Below are positions 9,394-19,408 of a stretch of 64,000 nucleotides of DNA, piece by piece. Source of the stretch: Betaproteobacteria bacterium SCN1 (GTDB lineage Bacteria; Pseudomonadota; Gammaproteobacteria; Burkholderiales; Thiobacillaceae); NCBI GenBank assembly GCA_008923315.1, contig WBSF01000003.1, forward strand, positions 1-64,000. Direction: 5' to 3'. The first letter of the stretch is position 1, and each line of letters begins with the position of its first letter. Position numbers and translations under genes: made by a program. The notes beneath the pieces are model-generated. The model did not search any database, had not been told where the DNA came from, and saw only the letters and a program-made list of their open reading frames with translations.

Positions 9394-10068
9394 TCAGGTT
9401 CTGTAAAGCGCCTGTGCCCGGGTTGCGCGGCCGCTGCCGTCGAACTGGAATACTTCGATTGCGAGGCCGCCATGTCCGCGGTACAGGATGGCGAGACAGT
9501 CCACGCCCGCGAGCATTTCGACGCGCCCGCAACGCAACGCCGGCCGGTTCGACAGGATCGTCTGCCAGTGCGCGCGGGCGGCTTTGCGGCCTGACGGGCC
9601 GGCCGACGCGCCGATGACAGGCGAGGAAAACTCGAAGTCGTCGGTGCAGTGCGCCAGTACCGCGTCCAGGTCACGGCGGTTCCAGGCGTCGATCCAGCTC
9701 CGGCGAAATGCGGCCGCCCGGTCCGGCGATCCGGGCGTTGCCGGGCGGTGGGCAGCGGGAATGCCGCGTTGCCTGCGACCGTCGTCCCGGAAATAGACGC
9801 CGCTGGCGATGGCCGGAATATCCCCCGGCGCGATGCCGATATCGTGCAGCGTGCGTGCATCCAGTGCATGCAGTTCGGCCTCGGCCGCGCGCCGCTGCCG
9901 GAAGTGTGCGATCCGTCCGATCAGACGGCGCATCCAGCGCGTGCGCAGCCGCCCGGCCCGGTGGACGTAGTACGCGATGTCGATGACGCCGTCGCGTTTC
10001 CGTCGTACCGGATCCGGTTCGTTGTTGTCGGCTGGCGTCATGGAGATCGTCCGCGGGGATGGGCTCAT
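9394..10068 (-). CDS. DUF1127 domain fused to a SnoaL-like (NTF2-fold) domain
   Basis: A 224-residue protein. Residues about 45-85 form a DUF1127 helix-turn motif (RRLIGRI ... [11 protein letters not shown]), normally found alone in peptides of about 50 residues. After a basic linker, residues about 117-224 form a SnoaL-like NTF2 fold ([20 protein letters not shown], then FEFSSPVIG). SnoaL domains bind small molecules or act as isomerases or hydrolases. The function of this fusion is unknown. An alternative start, ATG 10041 nine codons on, is possible, but 10068 has the better AGG upstream. It is divergent from a MocR regulator with a direct-repeat operator between them, so it may be the regulator's target. 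Confidence 0.7.
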   Translation of the reverse strand: MSPSPRTISMTPADNNEPDPVRRKRDGVIDIAYYVHRAGRLRTRWMRRLIGRIAHFRQRRAAEAELHALDARTLHDIGIAPGDIPAIASGVYFRDDGRRQRGIPAAHRPATPGSPDRAAAFRRSWIDAWNRRDLDAVLAHCTDDFEFSSPVIGASAGPSGRKAARAHWQTILSNRPALRCGRVEMLAGVDCLAILYRGHGGLAIEVFQFDGSGRATRAQALYRT

Positions 10069-10100
10069 GCAAGCCTAGGGCACGGCGTGTTATGGTTACA

Positions 10101-10135
10101 GATTCAGAATGTTTGTTTTTAATAGATACAGAATG
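10101..10135. promoter_or_regulatory. Putative MocR operator: two direct repeats
   Basis: The 125-bp gap between the divergent DUF1127-SnoaL and MocR genes holds two direct repeats, GATTCAGAATG (10101-10111) and GATACAGAATG (10125-10135), 24 bp start to start. MocR/PdxR/GabR regulators are known to bind direct repeats in their own divergent promoters, so this is the likely autoregulatory and target site. Confidence 0.6.
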
Positions 10136-10193
10136 GGCAATGGCAAGACTGTAATGGTCTGAACGGCGCGATCTGTACAGGACGGGAGAGGGC

Positions 10194-11597
10194 ATGGGAT
10201 CGCGGTATCGACAGCTGGCCGATGAAATCGCGCAGCACATCGAACGCGGTGTGTACGCGGCCGGCGACCGTCTGCCCAGTGTGCGGGCGCTCGCGCGCTC
10301 GCGCGGCGTGAGCGTGGTGACTGTGGTGACCGCCTACCAGACGCTGCTGGACGAGGGACGGATCGAGGCGCGTCCGCGTTCTGGGTTCTACGTTCGCGCG
10401 CAACGGCCGATTCAGCCGATCGAAGCCGAATCCGGCGCCAGCGCGGCGCCGCCCCGCCCTGTCACCGGCCAGGCGATGGCGATGACCCTGATCAAGGCGG
10501 CGAATACGTCCGGCATCGTCCAGCTCGGGGCCGCCGTGCCCGATCCGTCCTTTCTGCCCACGCAGGCGATCGGGCGGGCCATGGCGCAGGTGATGCGCAC
10601 GCGGCGCGCGCAGGCGGCCGGTTACATGATGCCGCCCGGCGCGCCCGAGCTGCGCCGTCAGATCGCCCGGCGCATGAGCGAGAACGGGGCCAGTGTCGCG
10701 GCCGACGATATCGTCGTCACGACGGGCTGTCAGGAGGCGCTGAGTCTTGCCCTGCGTGCGGTGACCCGGCCGGGCGACGTCGTTGCGGTGGAATCGCCGG
10801 CCTTCTATGGCCTGCTGCACGTACTGGAATCGCTTGGTCTGGAGGCGCTGGAGATTCCCGCCCGGCCGCGCGACGGCCCCGCGCTCGACGCGCTGGCCTT
10901 TGCGCTCGAACGCTGGCCGGTCAGGGCTTGTGTACTTGCGCCGAACTACGGCAATCCGCTCGGCTACTGCATGCCGGACGAAATCAAACGGGCGCTGATC
11001 CGGCTGCTTGGCCGTCACAGGGTCCCGCTGATCGAGGACGACGTCTACGGCGATCTGGGGTTTGGCGTGCCGCGCCCTTCGACCTGCAAGGGGTTGGCGC
11101 CGCGCGCCGACATCCTCTATTGCAGCTCGTTCTCGAAAACGCTTTCACCGGGTTTGCGCGTCGGCTGGATCGCGGCCGGGCGGCACCATGCGCGCGTCGA
11201 ATATCTGAAATACGTTACCAGCATCGCCAGTCCGACCGCACCGCAGCTGGCCGTCGCGGACCTGCTGGCCGGCGGTCGCTACGAGCGCCATCTGCGCGAG
11301 ATACGCGGCAAGTACGCCAGCGCCGTGGCGCGGATGAGCGACCGCGTGATGGAAGTTTTTCCCGAAGGCACGCGCATTTCGCAGCCGCAGGGCGGCTTCG
11401 TGCTCTGGGTGGAACTGCCGGAAGGGACGGACAGCGTCGCGCTGGCGCGCCGCGCCCTGCGCCAGGGCGTGAGCGTCGCACCCGGACCGCTGTTCTCGGC
11501 AAGCGGCAAATACGGCAATTTCATTCGGCTGTCGTGCGCCCGCGTCTGGGATGCGCAACTGGATCGCGCGCTGCTGACGCTGGCGAAGCTGCTCTAG
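10194..11597 (+). CDS. MocR-type transcriptional regulator (GntR HTH plus aminotransferase fold)
   Basis: A 467-residue regulator. Residues 1-75 are a GntR winged helix-turn-helix (LPSVRALARSRGVS, SGFYV wing). Residues about 95-465 are a type I PLP aminotransferase fold with the cofactor lysine in SSFSKTLSPG (K315) and the NYGNPLG and DDVYGDL motifs. MocR proteins sense an amine or PLP-linked effector and regulate a neighbouring gene. The best candidate target here is the divergent DUF1127-SnoaL gene. ATG 10194 follows GGGAGAGGGC. Its end is 7 bp from the convergent TPP enzyme gene. Confidence 0.92.
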   Translation: MGSRYRQLADEIAQHIERGVYAAGDRLPSVRALARSRGVSVVTVVTAYQTLLDEGRIEARPRSGFYVRAQRPIQPIEAESGASAAPPRPVTGQAMAMTLIKAANTSGIVQLGAAVPDPSFLPTQAIGRAMAQVMRTRRAQAAGYMMPPGAPELRRQIARRMSENGASVAADDIVVTTGCQEALSLALRAVTRPGDVVAVESPAFYGLLHVLESLGLEALEIPARPRDGPALDALAFALERWPVRACVLAPNYGNPLGYCMPDEIKRALIRLLGRHRVPLIEDDVYGDLGFGVPRPSTCKGLAPRADILYCSSFSKTLSPGLRVGWIAAGRHHARVEYLKYVTSIASPTAPQLAVADLLAGGRYERHLREIRGKYASAVARMSDRVMEVFPEGTRISQPQGGFVLWVELPEGTDSVALARRALRQGVSVAPGPLFSASGKYGNFIRLSCARVWDAQLDRALLTLAKLL

Positions 11598-11604
11598 CGC
11601 GGGG

Positions 11605-13248
11605 CTAGCGGGTGGTGAGGTAACGCGGGAACGCCTGCTTGTCGAGCAGGATTTCGATCAGGTTGAGGCCGCGTTCGAGGTCGGCGTTCGCGAACAGGGC
11701 GTCGAGGCCGGCAAGATCGGCGACGCGGTAATGCGACGCGCCGAATGACCGCGCGAGCAGTTCGAAATCGGGGTTGGCGAAGTCGCAGTCGATGTAGCGT
11801 TCACCGTAGTGCTGGAACTGGTTCTTGCGGATCAGCGAGAGTGTGCCGTTGTTGATCACCACTACGTTGAGCGGGATGCCGTAGTTCACCGCCGTCATCA
11901 TCTCCGTGGCGCACATCTGGAAGCCGCCGTCGCCGAGGATGGCGAAGGTGGGGCTGTCCGGGGCGAAGCAGCGCGCGCCGATGGCGGCGGGCAGGGCATA
12001 GCCGAGCGACGAGACGCCGGTGTTCGGGAAATAGTGGTTGCGTCCGGAGACGGCGTAATAGCTCTGCGCGAAAACGATGTTGTCGTCGAACACCATCGTA
12101 TCTTCCGGAAAGCGGTCCGCCAGTTGCGCAAAGAAGGCGCGGACGAGCGCGAAGGCGGCATCGTCGGGCGATGTTTCGTCCGGGGCGGCGGGCAGCTGGT
12201 TGTCCGGCAGGGGCTTGCGCGGCATGTCCATGTCCGTCAGCGCGTCGTGCAGGGCGCGGACCGCCGCGAGAATGTCGCCGCAGATCGCCACGTCGGGCTG
12301 GAACACGCGACCGAGCTGCGCGGGATCGCGGTCCACCTGCGCGATCCTGCGGTTGCCGGTGAGCTGCGTGTCCCACAGGTAGCTGGTGCGTTCGTTGAAG
12401 CTTGCCCCGAGCACGATCAGCAGGTCGGCCTGTTCGACGAGGTAGCGGCGCGCGGCGCCGTCGGAGGTGACGCCGAGGCAGCCGAGCGCCAGCGGCGAGC
12501 CTTCGGCGACCACGCCCTTGGCCTTGAGGCTGGTGGCGACGGGGATGCCGAAGGTCTCGGCCAGCGCGGCCACCGTGTCGCGCGCGCCGGCACGAATGCA
12601 GCCATCGCCGGCGACGATCATGGGGGCGCGCGCATCGCGGACCAGCGCGGCCAGCGCATCGATCGCCGGTACCGGTGCCGGGCCGGGCGCGGGGATATGC
12701 ACCTGGTCCAGCACCGCAGGATCGACGCGCTCCTTCTGTACGTTGTAGGGGATGGTGAGCAACACGGGCCCGGGCGCGCGGCCGAGCAGGGCCTGTGTGG
12801 TCTGGTTGAGCACCTGGCCGAGATAGTCGGTACGCTCGATGCGCCGGGCGTAACGGGTGATCGGTTTGAACAGGGCCACCTGGTCGATGGTGCCGCCTTC
12901 GCCCGCGCTTTCCTGGAGGCCGCCGCGGCCGAAGATGTAGGTCGAGGTTTCGCCGGTGATCGCGAGTACCGGCAGGCGCTCGGCGTAGGCGTTGGCGATG
13001 CCGGTGACGAGGTTGGTCGCGCCTGGCCCGGCGGTGGCGATGCAGGCGGCGGGCCGGTGCGCGATGCGCGCGTAGCCGCAGGCCATGAAGGCGGCGCCCT
13101 GTTCGTGTTTGACCAGAATGGAGCGGACGCGCGAATCGCGCAGCCGGTCGTAGACCGGCAGGATGTGCGCGCCGGGCATGCCGAAGATCGGATCGATGCC
13201 CAGGCGTTCCAGATACCGGACGATGAGTTCGCTGACGGTGATGGTCAT
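11605..13248 (-). CDS. Thiamine-pyrophosphate enzyme, acetolactate synthase large-subunit-like
   Basis: A 547-residue three-domain TPP enzyme: N-terminal pyrimidine domain with the catalytic Glu in VKHEQGAA (E49), a central domain, and a C-terminal diphosphate domain with GDGGFQM followed by VVINN. It is like the acetolactate synthase catalytic subunit, but no small regulatory subunit gene is adjacent. It could be a catabolic acetolactate synthase, a sulfoacetaldehyde/oxalyl-type relative or an orphan IlvB-like protein. The exact substrate cannot be told from the sequence. ATG 13248 begins at the conserved start of the family but has a weak ribosome site. A start at 13317 is possible. Confidence 0.8.
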   Translation of the reverse strand: MTITVSELIVRYLERLGIDPIFGMPGAHILPVYDRLRDSRVRSILVKHEQGAAFMACGYARIAHRPAACIATAGPGATNLVTGIANAYAERLPVLAITGETSTYIFGRGGLQESAGEGGTIDQVALFKPITRYARRIERTDYLGQVLNQTTQALLGRAPGPVLLTIPYNVQKERVDPAVLDQVHIPAPGPAPVPAIDALAALVRDARAPMIVAGDGCIRAGARDTVAALAETFGIPVATSLKAKGVVAEGSPLALGCLGVTSDGAARRYLVEQADLLIVLGASFNERTSYLWDTQLTGNRRIAQVDRDPAQLGRVFQPDVAICGDILAAVRALHDALTDMDMPRKPLPDNQLPAAPDETSPDDAAFALVRAFFAQLADRFPEDTMVFDDNIVFAQSYYAVSGRNHYFPNTGVSSLGYALPAAIGARCFAPDSPTFAILGDGGFQMCATEMMTAVNYGIPLNVVVINNGTLSLIRKNQFQHYGERYIDCDFANPDFELLARSFGASHYRVADLAGLDALFANADLERGLNLIEILLDKQAFPRYLTTR

Positions 13249-13689
13249 GATGGCGTGGCGGCCCGGGACGCGCGGCCGGCGGTACGGCTTGTTTCCTTTC
13301 GCGACCGGCGTGCGCATGGCACGGGACCGGCCGGCTGTGGAACGGTTCTCGGGAACCGTCCCTTGGTATCGATAGGGTGTCTCACTCCGCCGGCATCGGC
13401 TCCGCCTTGCCGGTCAAGGGGCGATTTGAGCACAAGACGCGGCGATGGAAAACCGTGACGGGTCGAGGGTGTCTCTGCGGCCAGGGCCTCACGGCGTTGC
13501 CGGCGCAGCGGCCGCCCGAGGGGAAAGGCCTTGCGGCACGGCGATTATCAGGTGCCGTCGCCGGCACGCGGGCTGAACTGCGGCGCATGCAGCCGGTCGG
13601 CTGCGCCGTATCGGTGACGGATGCCGGTCTGTCGAGACATGCCGGGCATGTGCCGGCGGCGCGGCCGAATCGCGCCGCCGGACGAGGCG
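13249..13689. other. Gene-free stretch with two hairpins
   Basis: I find no convincing gene here. A 7-bp perfect hairpin with loop TCGG sits at 13342-13359 (ACGGTTC / GAACCGT), and an 11-bp perfect GC hairpin at 13653-13681 lies just beyond the stop of the CBS gene, where it may end transcription although no T-run follows. The promoter of the TPP enzyme gene must also lie here. Confidence 0.5.
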
Positions 13690-14277
13690 TCAGGCGTGGA
13701 CCAGCTGCTGCTCGATTTCGGTGAAGGTGTGCGCGATCTCCGCGGTCTCCACGACCACGCCGAGCTGCTTGCACAACTGGGTGAGCGACAGCAGGCCGCG
13801 CACCATCTGACGACTGTTCGCCTGCTCGATCACCAGCGCATGCTGACGGCCGCGCGCCTTCAGCGTTTCGAGCACGTGGCCGACGCGGGCGTGTGCGATG
13901 TCGTCGTAATCGACGGCTTCCAGCCGGTCGACCGGCGTCATGATGTCGGCGACCAGGATTTCGTCGCGCCGGATGCCGCGGCTCTGCACGATCTGCAAAG
14001 GTTTTTCGCCGTGGATGTCGGTGCTGGTGACCAGCCCGGCCACGCGGTCTTCGCCGTCCATCACGAACAGCAGCTTCACCTTGCGGCGGTGCATGCGTTC
14101 CTCGGCCTGGGCTATGGTGTCGCCCGGCGTGGCGATGAACGCGGTGAGGCGGCGGAAATCGGTCATCACGTCGAGCGCGGAGTTGTCCAGCGTGACGCGT
14201 TCGGGAAGCACGCAGGCGGGACGCAGCAGGGCGGCGGATTTTTCGAGGTTGCGCGAGGGCAGGCGGGTAAAAGTCAT
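13690..14277 (-). CDS. Tandem CBS-domain protein
   Basis: A 195-residue soluble protein made of two CBS motifs (about residues 35-95, with VAGLVTSTDIHG, and about 105-185, with VRGLLSLTQLCKQLG). CBS pairs bind adenosine nucleotides and regulate partner proteins. No fused catalytic domain is present, so it acts as a stand-alone sensor of unknown partner. ATG 14277 follows GAGGAAAC. It is probably transcribed on its own. Confidence 0.82.
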   Translation of the reverse strand: MTFTRLPSRNLEKSAALLRPACVLPERVTLDNSALDVMTDFRRLTAFIATPGDTIAQAEERMHRRKVKLLFVMDGEDRVAGLVTSTDIHGEKPLQIVQSRGIRRDEILVADIMTPVDRLEAVDYDDIAHARVGHVLETLKARGRQHALVIEQANSRQMVRGLLSLTQLCKQLGVVVETAEIAHTFTEIEQQLVHA

Positions 14278-14434
14278 TGTTTCCTCAGGCTAGGGATCGG
14301 GTTCTTGGATTTGGTGTAGGTTCGGAACCGGGTTCCGAACGGCCATCCTCTGCCTGCCGTGCGCGCCTGTCCATTCAAGATTTTTTAGCGCGGCATAAAC
14401 GAAATGTTTGTGCGCCAGTTCCGGCCGGCCTGTG

Positions 14435-15514
14435 TCAGGCCGCTTCCTGCAACAGCTTGCCGAATGCCGTTTCGAAGAGATCGACGCCGTCTTTCTGCAG
14501 GCGCAGGCCGACGTGCTCCATGTCGATGCCCAGTCGTGCCAGATCGTCGAACTGCGCCCGGGCTTCGTCGGTACCTTCGTTGACGTGTACGGCCGGTCTG
14601 CCGTGATCGATCAGTGCGGCGAGCGTCTTGTCGGGCAGGGTGTTGATCGTCTCGGGGCCGATCAGCGGTTCCACGTACAGCAGGTCGCGGTAGGCAGGAT
14701 TCTTTACGCCCGTGCTGGCCCACAGCAGCGTCTGCGGCGTGGCGCCCTGTTGCGCGAGTGCGGCGAAAGCGGGGCCGTGGAACGTGTCGCGATAGGCCTG
14801 GTAGGCGAGCCGGGCCATCGCCACGGCCGCCTTGCCGCGCATGGCCAGCGCTTCCTGCGTGCCGATCGCGTCGAGCTGCGCGTCGACCAGTGTATCGACG
14901 CGGGACAGGAAGAGACTGGCCACCGCGCGGCTCCTGCGGATGTCGATGCCGGCCCGGATGCGTGCGGTCAGGCCGCGGATGTAAGCATCGAAGATCGCCT
15001 GCGTCTGCGCCAGCGAGAACAGCAGGGTCACGTTGACGTTGATGCCCAGCGCGGTAAGCGCTTCGAAGGCCTGTACGCCTGCCGGTGTGCCGGGAACCTT
15101 GACCAGCAGGTTACGGCGTTTGACCGCTGTGGCGAGACGCTGGGCCTCTTCCACTGTTTTGAAGGCGTCGTTCGCCCAGCGCGGCGCAACTTCCAGGCTG
15201 ACGTAGCCATCGTATCCGCCGCTTTGTTCGTAGACCGGATCGAGCAGGTCGCAGGCGGCCTGGATGTCGGGAATTGCCAGCGCCTCGTAGCGCCGCTCGG
15301 GATTCGATTCGGCACCTTTCAGGCGGGCCAGATCCTCGGCGTAATAGGGGCTGCTGGCGAGCGCGTTCTGGAAGATCGATGGGTTCGAGGTCACCCCCGT
15401 CACTGCATGTTCGGCAATATGGCGGGCGAGCGTGCCGTCGTGGATCAGGCTGCGCGAAAGGTTGTCGAGCCACAGACTCTGGCCGAGCGCGGCGACCTGT
15501 TGCGGGATGTTCAT
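14435..15514 (-). CDS. tal: Transaldolase
   Basis: A 359-residue class I aldolase of the non-oxidative pentose phosphate pathway, moving a dihydroxyacetone unit from sedoheptulose 7-phosphate to glyceraldehyde 3-phosphate. The Schiff-base lysine is K139 in NLLVKVPGT, and TSNPSIFQ near residue 42 is the conserved N-terminal motif. The length is that of the longer bacterial type (as in actinobacteria and many betaproteobacteria) rather than the 316-residue E. coli form. GAGGATCC lies just before ATG 15514. It is divergent from aroC. Confidence 0.93.
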   Translation of the reverse strand: MNIPQQVAALGQSLWLDNLSRSLIHDGTLARHIAEHAVTGVTSNPSIFQNALASSPYYAEDLARLKGAESNPERRYEALAIPDIQAACDLLDPVYEQSGGYDGYVSLEVAPRWANDAFKTVEEAQRLATAVKRRNLLVKVPGTPAGVQAFEALTALGINVNVTLLFSLAQTQAIFDAYIRGLTARIRAGIDIRRSRAVASLFLSRVDTLVDAQLDAIGTQEALAMRGKAAVAMARLAYQAYRDTFHGPAFAALAQQGATPQTLLWASTGVKNPAYRDLLYVEPLIGPETINTLPDKTLAALIDHGRPAVHVNEGTDEARAQFDDLARLGIDMEHVGLRLQKDGVDLFETAFGKLLQEAA

Positions 15515-15654
15515 GCGGGATCCTCGTCGGTTGGAAATTTAACAATAGAACAGCCTGGTTGCGGCGAGTTCAAGGCAATTTCGCGAAAATCGCCGAAAAC
15601 CGCGCCTGTGCTAGACTTCCGGCCATTTCCACGGCTCCGTTCACGATCGATTCC

Positions 15655-16752
15655 ATGTCTGGCAGCACACTCGGCAAACTCTTCTGCGTCACCGTGTTCG
15701 GCGAATCGCACGGTCCCGCCATCGGCTGCGTGGTCGACGGTTGCCCGCCCGGCATGACGCTCGATGCGGCTGACGTTCAGCATGACCTCGACCGCCGCAA
15801 GCCGGGCACTTCGCGCCACGTGACGCAGCGCCAGGAGTCGGATACGGTCGAAATTCTCTCCGGTCTTTATGAAGGCAGGACGACAGGCACGCCCATCGCG
15901 CTGCTGATCCGCAACGAGGACCAGCGCAGCAAGGACTACGGCAATATCGCCGACACTTTCCGTCCCGGCCATGCCGATTACACCTACACCCAGAAATATG
16001 GCTTCCGCGATCCGCGCGGCGGCGGCCGCTCGTCGGCACGGTTGACTGCGCCCATCGTCGGCGCGGGCGCCATCGCCAAGAAATGGCTGGCCGAGACCTA
16101 TGGCGTGCGCATCCGCGGCTGCATGAGCGCGCTGGGCGAAGTCGAAATCCCCTTCGGGTCCTGGGAGGAGATCGACGGCAATGCCTTCTTCGCGCCCAAC
16201 GCCGCCATCGTCCCCGAACTGGAGGCCTACATGGACGCGTTGCGCAAATCCGGCGACTCGGTCGGCGCGCGCTGCACCGTGGTTGCCGAGAATGTGCCGG
16301 TGGGCCTGGGCGAGCCGCTTTACGACAAGCTCGACGCCGACCTCGCACACGCGCTGATGGGACTCAATGCCGTGAAGGGCGTGGAGATCGGCGACGGCAT
16401 GGCCGTCGCGAAACAGAAGGGCACCGCACACCGCGACGAGATCACGCCGGCCGGATTCCTGAGCAACCATGCCGGCGGCGTGCTGGGCGGCATCTCCAGC
16501 GGGCAGGATCTGGTCTGCCACGTGGCGATCAAGCCCACCTCCAGTATTCGTCTGCCGGGGCGTTCCGTCGACCGTGCGGGGAACCCGATCGACGTGGTTA
16601 CCCATGGCCGCCACGATCCCTGCGTCGGCATCCGCGCCACACCCATCCTCGAAGCGCTGATGGCCATCGTCGTCATGGATCATGCCCTGCGCCACCGCGC
16701 GCAATGCGGCGACGTGGTGCGCGGTACGCCGGCGGTGCCGGCGCACGGCTGA
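15655..16752 (+). CDS. aroC: Chorismate synthase
   Basis: A 365-residue FMN-dependent lyase that makes chorismate from EPSP, the last shared step of aromatic amino acid synthesis. Family signatures are GESHGPAIG near the N-terminus, RPGHADYTY, the GGGRSSAR motif and [11 protein letters not shown] near the C-terminus. The length is typical. I chose ATG 15655 ([10 protein letters not shown]) because it starts exactly at the family N-terminus. The gene ends 8 bp from a convergent outer-membrane protein gene. It stands apart from other aromatic-synthesis genes. Confidence 0.96.
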   Translation: MSGSTLGKLFCVTVFGESHGPAIGCVVDGCPPGMTLDAADVQHDLDRRKPGTSRHVTQRQESDTVEILSGLYEGRTTGTPIALLIRNEDQRSKDYGNIADTFRPGHADYTYTQKYGFRDPRGGGRSSARLTAPIVGAGAIAKKWLAETYGVRIRGCMSALGEVEIPFGSWEEIDGNAFFAPNAAIVPELEAYMDALRKSGDSVGARCTVVAENVPVGLGEPLYDKLDADLAHALMGLNAVKGVEIGDGMAVAKQKGTAHRDEITPAGFLSNHAGGVLGGISSGQDLVCHVAIKPTSSIRLPGRSVDRAGNPIDVVTHGRHDPCVGIRATPILEALMAIVVMDHALRHRAQCGDVVRGTPAVPAHG

Positions 16753-16760
16753 CGCGACGC

Positions 16761-17711
16761 TCAGTTCAGCAGCAGGCTCACGCCGAACGAAGCTGCATAG
16801 TCGTGGGTGAGCTGGACGCCGTTGACCCGCTGGTAAACGGGCAACTCCAGCTGACCGTATACCGTCAGCCGGCGCGACCACGCATACGCCAGTCCGGGAA
16901 CCGCCGCCACTTCGATCCGTCCGCTGTCGTCCGGCTCGGCCTGCGCGCCGCGATCACGCGCAACGTGCAGCACATTGCCCTGCAGGATCAGATCGAGTTT
17001 GCCGTTCAGAGGCATCAGCCAGCCGGCCTGCGCACCGATCCGCCACCCGGGACGGTAGCCGTCCTTTTCGTAGAGCGGCGCCTGCAGCGTCAGGTTGGCG
17101 AACAGATTGCCAGGCATGGAGAGCGGCGCGCCGGCCAGACCGCCGCCCAGAAGGAGATCGGTGGTGCCGGTGCCGGGCTGGACGCTGCGTTCGGCTTCGT
17201 CGCCGTCGGCATTGCGGACATCGATCCTGCCGGTCGGCAGTTTCAGCCCGCCTTGCAGATTCCACGACAGCCCGCCCGCCGCGCGCTGGGCGGGTTGATA
17301 ACGCAGTTTCATCCGCATGTCGCCGACGTTGTCGAACTGCCAGGTTTCCGGGATGGGGGTGCCGTGATGATTGTGGATGTGGAAATGGTCCCGGTTCGAA
17401 TACGGCAGGATCAGACTGGCGCTCCAGGCCGGTGCAAATCCGTAATCCAGCCCCAGCAGGGCGTTCCGGTTGATCGTCTTGACCTCTGCGTGGTGTGCGG
17501 TGATCTGTTGCGGCGAGATCGCCTTCGTGCCGTCGCGCAGCTGATTCTGGTTGAGATATTCCGCCTGCGCCCAGACGCGCCAGCCCGCCGTCACATCCTG
17601 GGTGAGCGCCAGCCAGTCGTTCGAACTGGAACAGAATGCGGCGCCGCAGCTGGCGTTCGCGCCACCTGCCACAAGACATCCGGCAAGGATCAGTACATGC
17701 GACGTGTTCAT
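16761..17711 (-). CDS. Exported beta-barrel-like protein, outer-membrane transporter family
   Basis: A 316-residue protein with a signal peptide (MNTSHVLILAGCLVAGG, cleavage after NAS) and a pattern of alternating amphipathic strands ending in an aromatic-poor but barrel-like C-terminus (FGVSLLLN). It resembles the family annotated as MetA-pathway-of-phenol-degradation/putative transporter outer-membrane proteins. A CGAAFCSS pair of Cys follows the signal peptide. A substrate is not evident. ATG 17711 follows GGGAGCGCAGA. It is divergent from the phospholipase D gene. Confidence 0.65.
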   Translation of the reverse strand: MNTSHVLILAGCLVAGGANASCGAAFCSSSNDWLALTQDVTAGWRVWAQAEYLNQNQLRDGTKAISPQQITAHHAEVKTINRNALLGLDYGFAPAWSASLILPYSNRDHFHIHNHHGTPIPETWQFDNVGDMRMKLRYQPAQRAAGGLSWNLQGGLKLPTGRIDVRNADGDEAERSVQPGTGTTDLLLGGGLAGAPLSMPGNLFANLTLQAPLYEKDGYRPGWRIGAQAGWLMPLNGKLDLILQGNVLHVARDRGAQAEPDDSGRIEVAAVPGLAYAWSRRLTVYGQLELPVYQRVNGVQLTHDYAASFGVSLLLN

Positions 17712-17891
17712 TCTGCGCTCCCTTATTCTGGAGGCGGATTCTAGGAGGCCTGTCCGGGCGCCGGGATGTGGCATTCTGTCGCAGGTGCGGGGAGAGCGTC
17801 GGCGCAAAGAAGCCGCATCGCCACGTCGAATCGATACAATCGTCCAGTGTGCTGGGCTGGCCTGTCGGCGAGCCGTATATCCGGGAGGAAC

Positions 17892-19388
17892 ATGATCGGA
17901 GCAAGTCGCGGCGCCCTGCTGTTGCTGGCGATACTGGGGTGGGCCGGATGGTGCGTGGCGGTCGCCGCGCCCGCCGGCATGGATTACGTGGACGCCGAAA
18001 TCGCCGCGCATCCCGGCCGGACCGGCGCCTATATTCTCGACACCGGCGAGGAAGCGCTGCTGGCGCGCGCCTGGCTCGCCGATCACGCGCGTGGCAGCAT
18101 CGAGGTGCAGTATTTCATCTGGAGCAGCGACAACGTCGGCATTCTTGCCACCGAGGCGCTGCTGCGTGCAGCCGATCGGGGTGTCGCGGTACGCGTGCTG
18201 GTCGACGACCTGCTGATCGACGCGCCTGACAAGACGCTGCTCGCGCTGGCCGCACACCCCGGCGTCGACATCCGCATCTACAACCCCAAGCACAAGGTCG
18301 GCACGCCGCTGCACAAGCGCCTGCTTAACGTGGCGACAGACTTTCGCGGCGTGAACCAGCGCATGCACGACAAGACCTTCATCGTCGACGGGCAGGTGGG
18401 TATCACCGGCGGGCGCAACATGGCCGACGAGTATTTCGACTACGACCGCGACTACACCTTTCGCGACCGCGACGTGCTGCTGGTGGGCGATGCGGCACAG
18501 GCCATGCGTGCGAATTTCGAGGCCTTCTGGGCGAGCCCGCTGGCCGTGCCGGTCGAGAAACGCTTCGATGGCCTGGGTCTGATGAAGAAAAACGTTTCGG
18601 TAAACGATGCGGAGGTCCAGAAGGTTTACCGTGAACTGCACGACTATGCAGCCCGCCCCGGGAATTTCGCACCCGAGGTGCGCGCAGCCATCCAGGCCAC
18701 ACCCGAATCCTTCCGCCGCATCGCCCGCGAAATCGTCTGGACGCAGGTCGAGTTCATCCACGATGTTCCGGGCAAGAACGGCAACCGCTGGCACCTGGGA
18801 GGGGGCGGCAGGAGTGGCGAAGCGCTGGCGAAACTGATCAGCGACGCACGCGAATCCATCGTCATCCAGTCGCCCTATCTGGTGATGTCGAATCGTGCGA
18901 AGGCGCTCTTCGAGGCGGCCGTCGCACGCGGCGTGAAGGTGTCCATCCTCACCAACTCGCTTGCCTCCACCGACAACCTGCAGGCCTTCTCCGGCTACCG
19001 CAACCAGCGCCGCGAACTGCTGAAGATGGGGCTCGACATCCGCGAATACAAACCCGATCCGGCCAACCGCGGCAATCTCATGTCGCGCGCCAATCCGCCC
19101 GAGGTGCCGCCGGTGTTCGCGCTGCACGCCAAGAGCATGACGGTCGACGATCGCGTTGCCTACATTGGTACGTTCAATTTCGATCCGCGTTCGGAAAACC
19201 TCAATACCGAAGTCGGCGCGATCGTGCGCGACGCCGGATTTGCCCGCCGCCTGCGCGCGATCATGGAAGCCGACATGCGGCCCGAGAACAGCTGGCGCGC
19301 AGCGGACGAACCCGACCGCTACGTGCCGCTGACCAAGCGCGGCCAGGTCCGGTTGTGGCAGCTGCTGCCCCTGAAGCCGCTTTTGTGA
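17892..19388 (+). CDS. Phospholipase D-family protein (cardiolipin synthase C-like)
   Basis: A 498-residue protein with an N-terminal hydrophobic segment (about residues 5-26) and two HKD motifs, MHDKTFIVD (H159, K161, D166) and LHAKSMTVD (H412, K414, D419). The spacing and the GITGGRN and YIGTFNFDPRS flanks match the ClsC/YmdC group, which makes cardiolipin from phosphatidylglycerol and phosphatidylethanolamine. It should sit at the inner membrane facing the periplasm. ATG 17892 follows GGGAGGAA. The adenylate cyclase gene begins 20 nt downstream, so they may form an operon. Confidence 0.85.
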   Translation: MIGASRGALLLLAILGWAGWCVAVAAPAGMDYVDAEIAAHPGRTGAYILDTGEEALLARAWLADHARGSIEVQYFIWSSDNVGILATEALLRAADRGVAVRVLVDDLLIDAPDKTLLALAAHPGVDIRIYNPKHKVGTPLHKRLLNVATDFRGVNQRMHDKTFIVDGQVGITGGRNMADEYFDYDRDYTFRDRDVLLVGDAAQAMRANFEAFWASPLAVPVEKRFDGLGLMKKNVSVNDAEVQKVYRELHDYAARPGNFAPEVRAAIQATPESFRRIAREIVWTQVEFIHDVPGKNGNRWHLGGGGRSGEALAKLISDARESIVIQSPYLVMSNRAKALFEAAVARGVKVSILTNSLASTDNLQAFSGYRNQRRELLKMGLDIREYKPDPANRGNLMSRANPPEVPPVFALHAKSMTVDDRVAYIGTFNFDPRSENLNTEVGAIVRDAGFARRLRAIMEADMRPENSWRAADEPDRYVPLTKRGQVRLWQLLPLKPLL

Positions 19389-19408
19389 ACCGACGCCGGA
19401 GGACGCCC

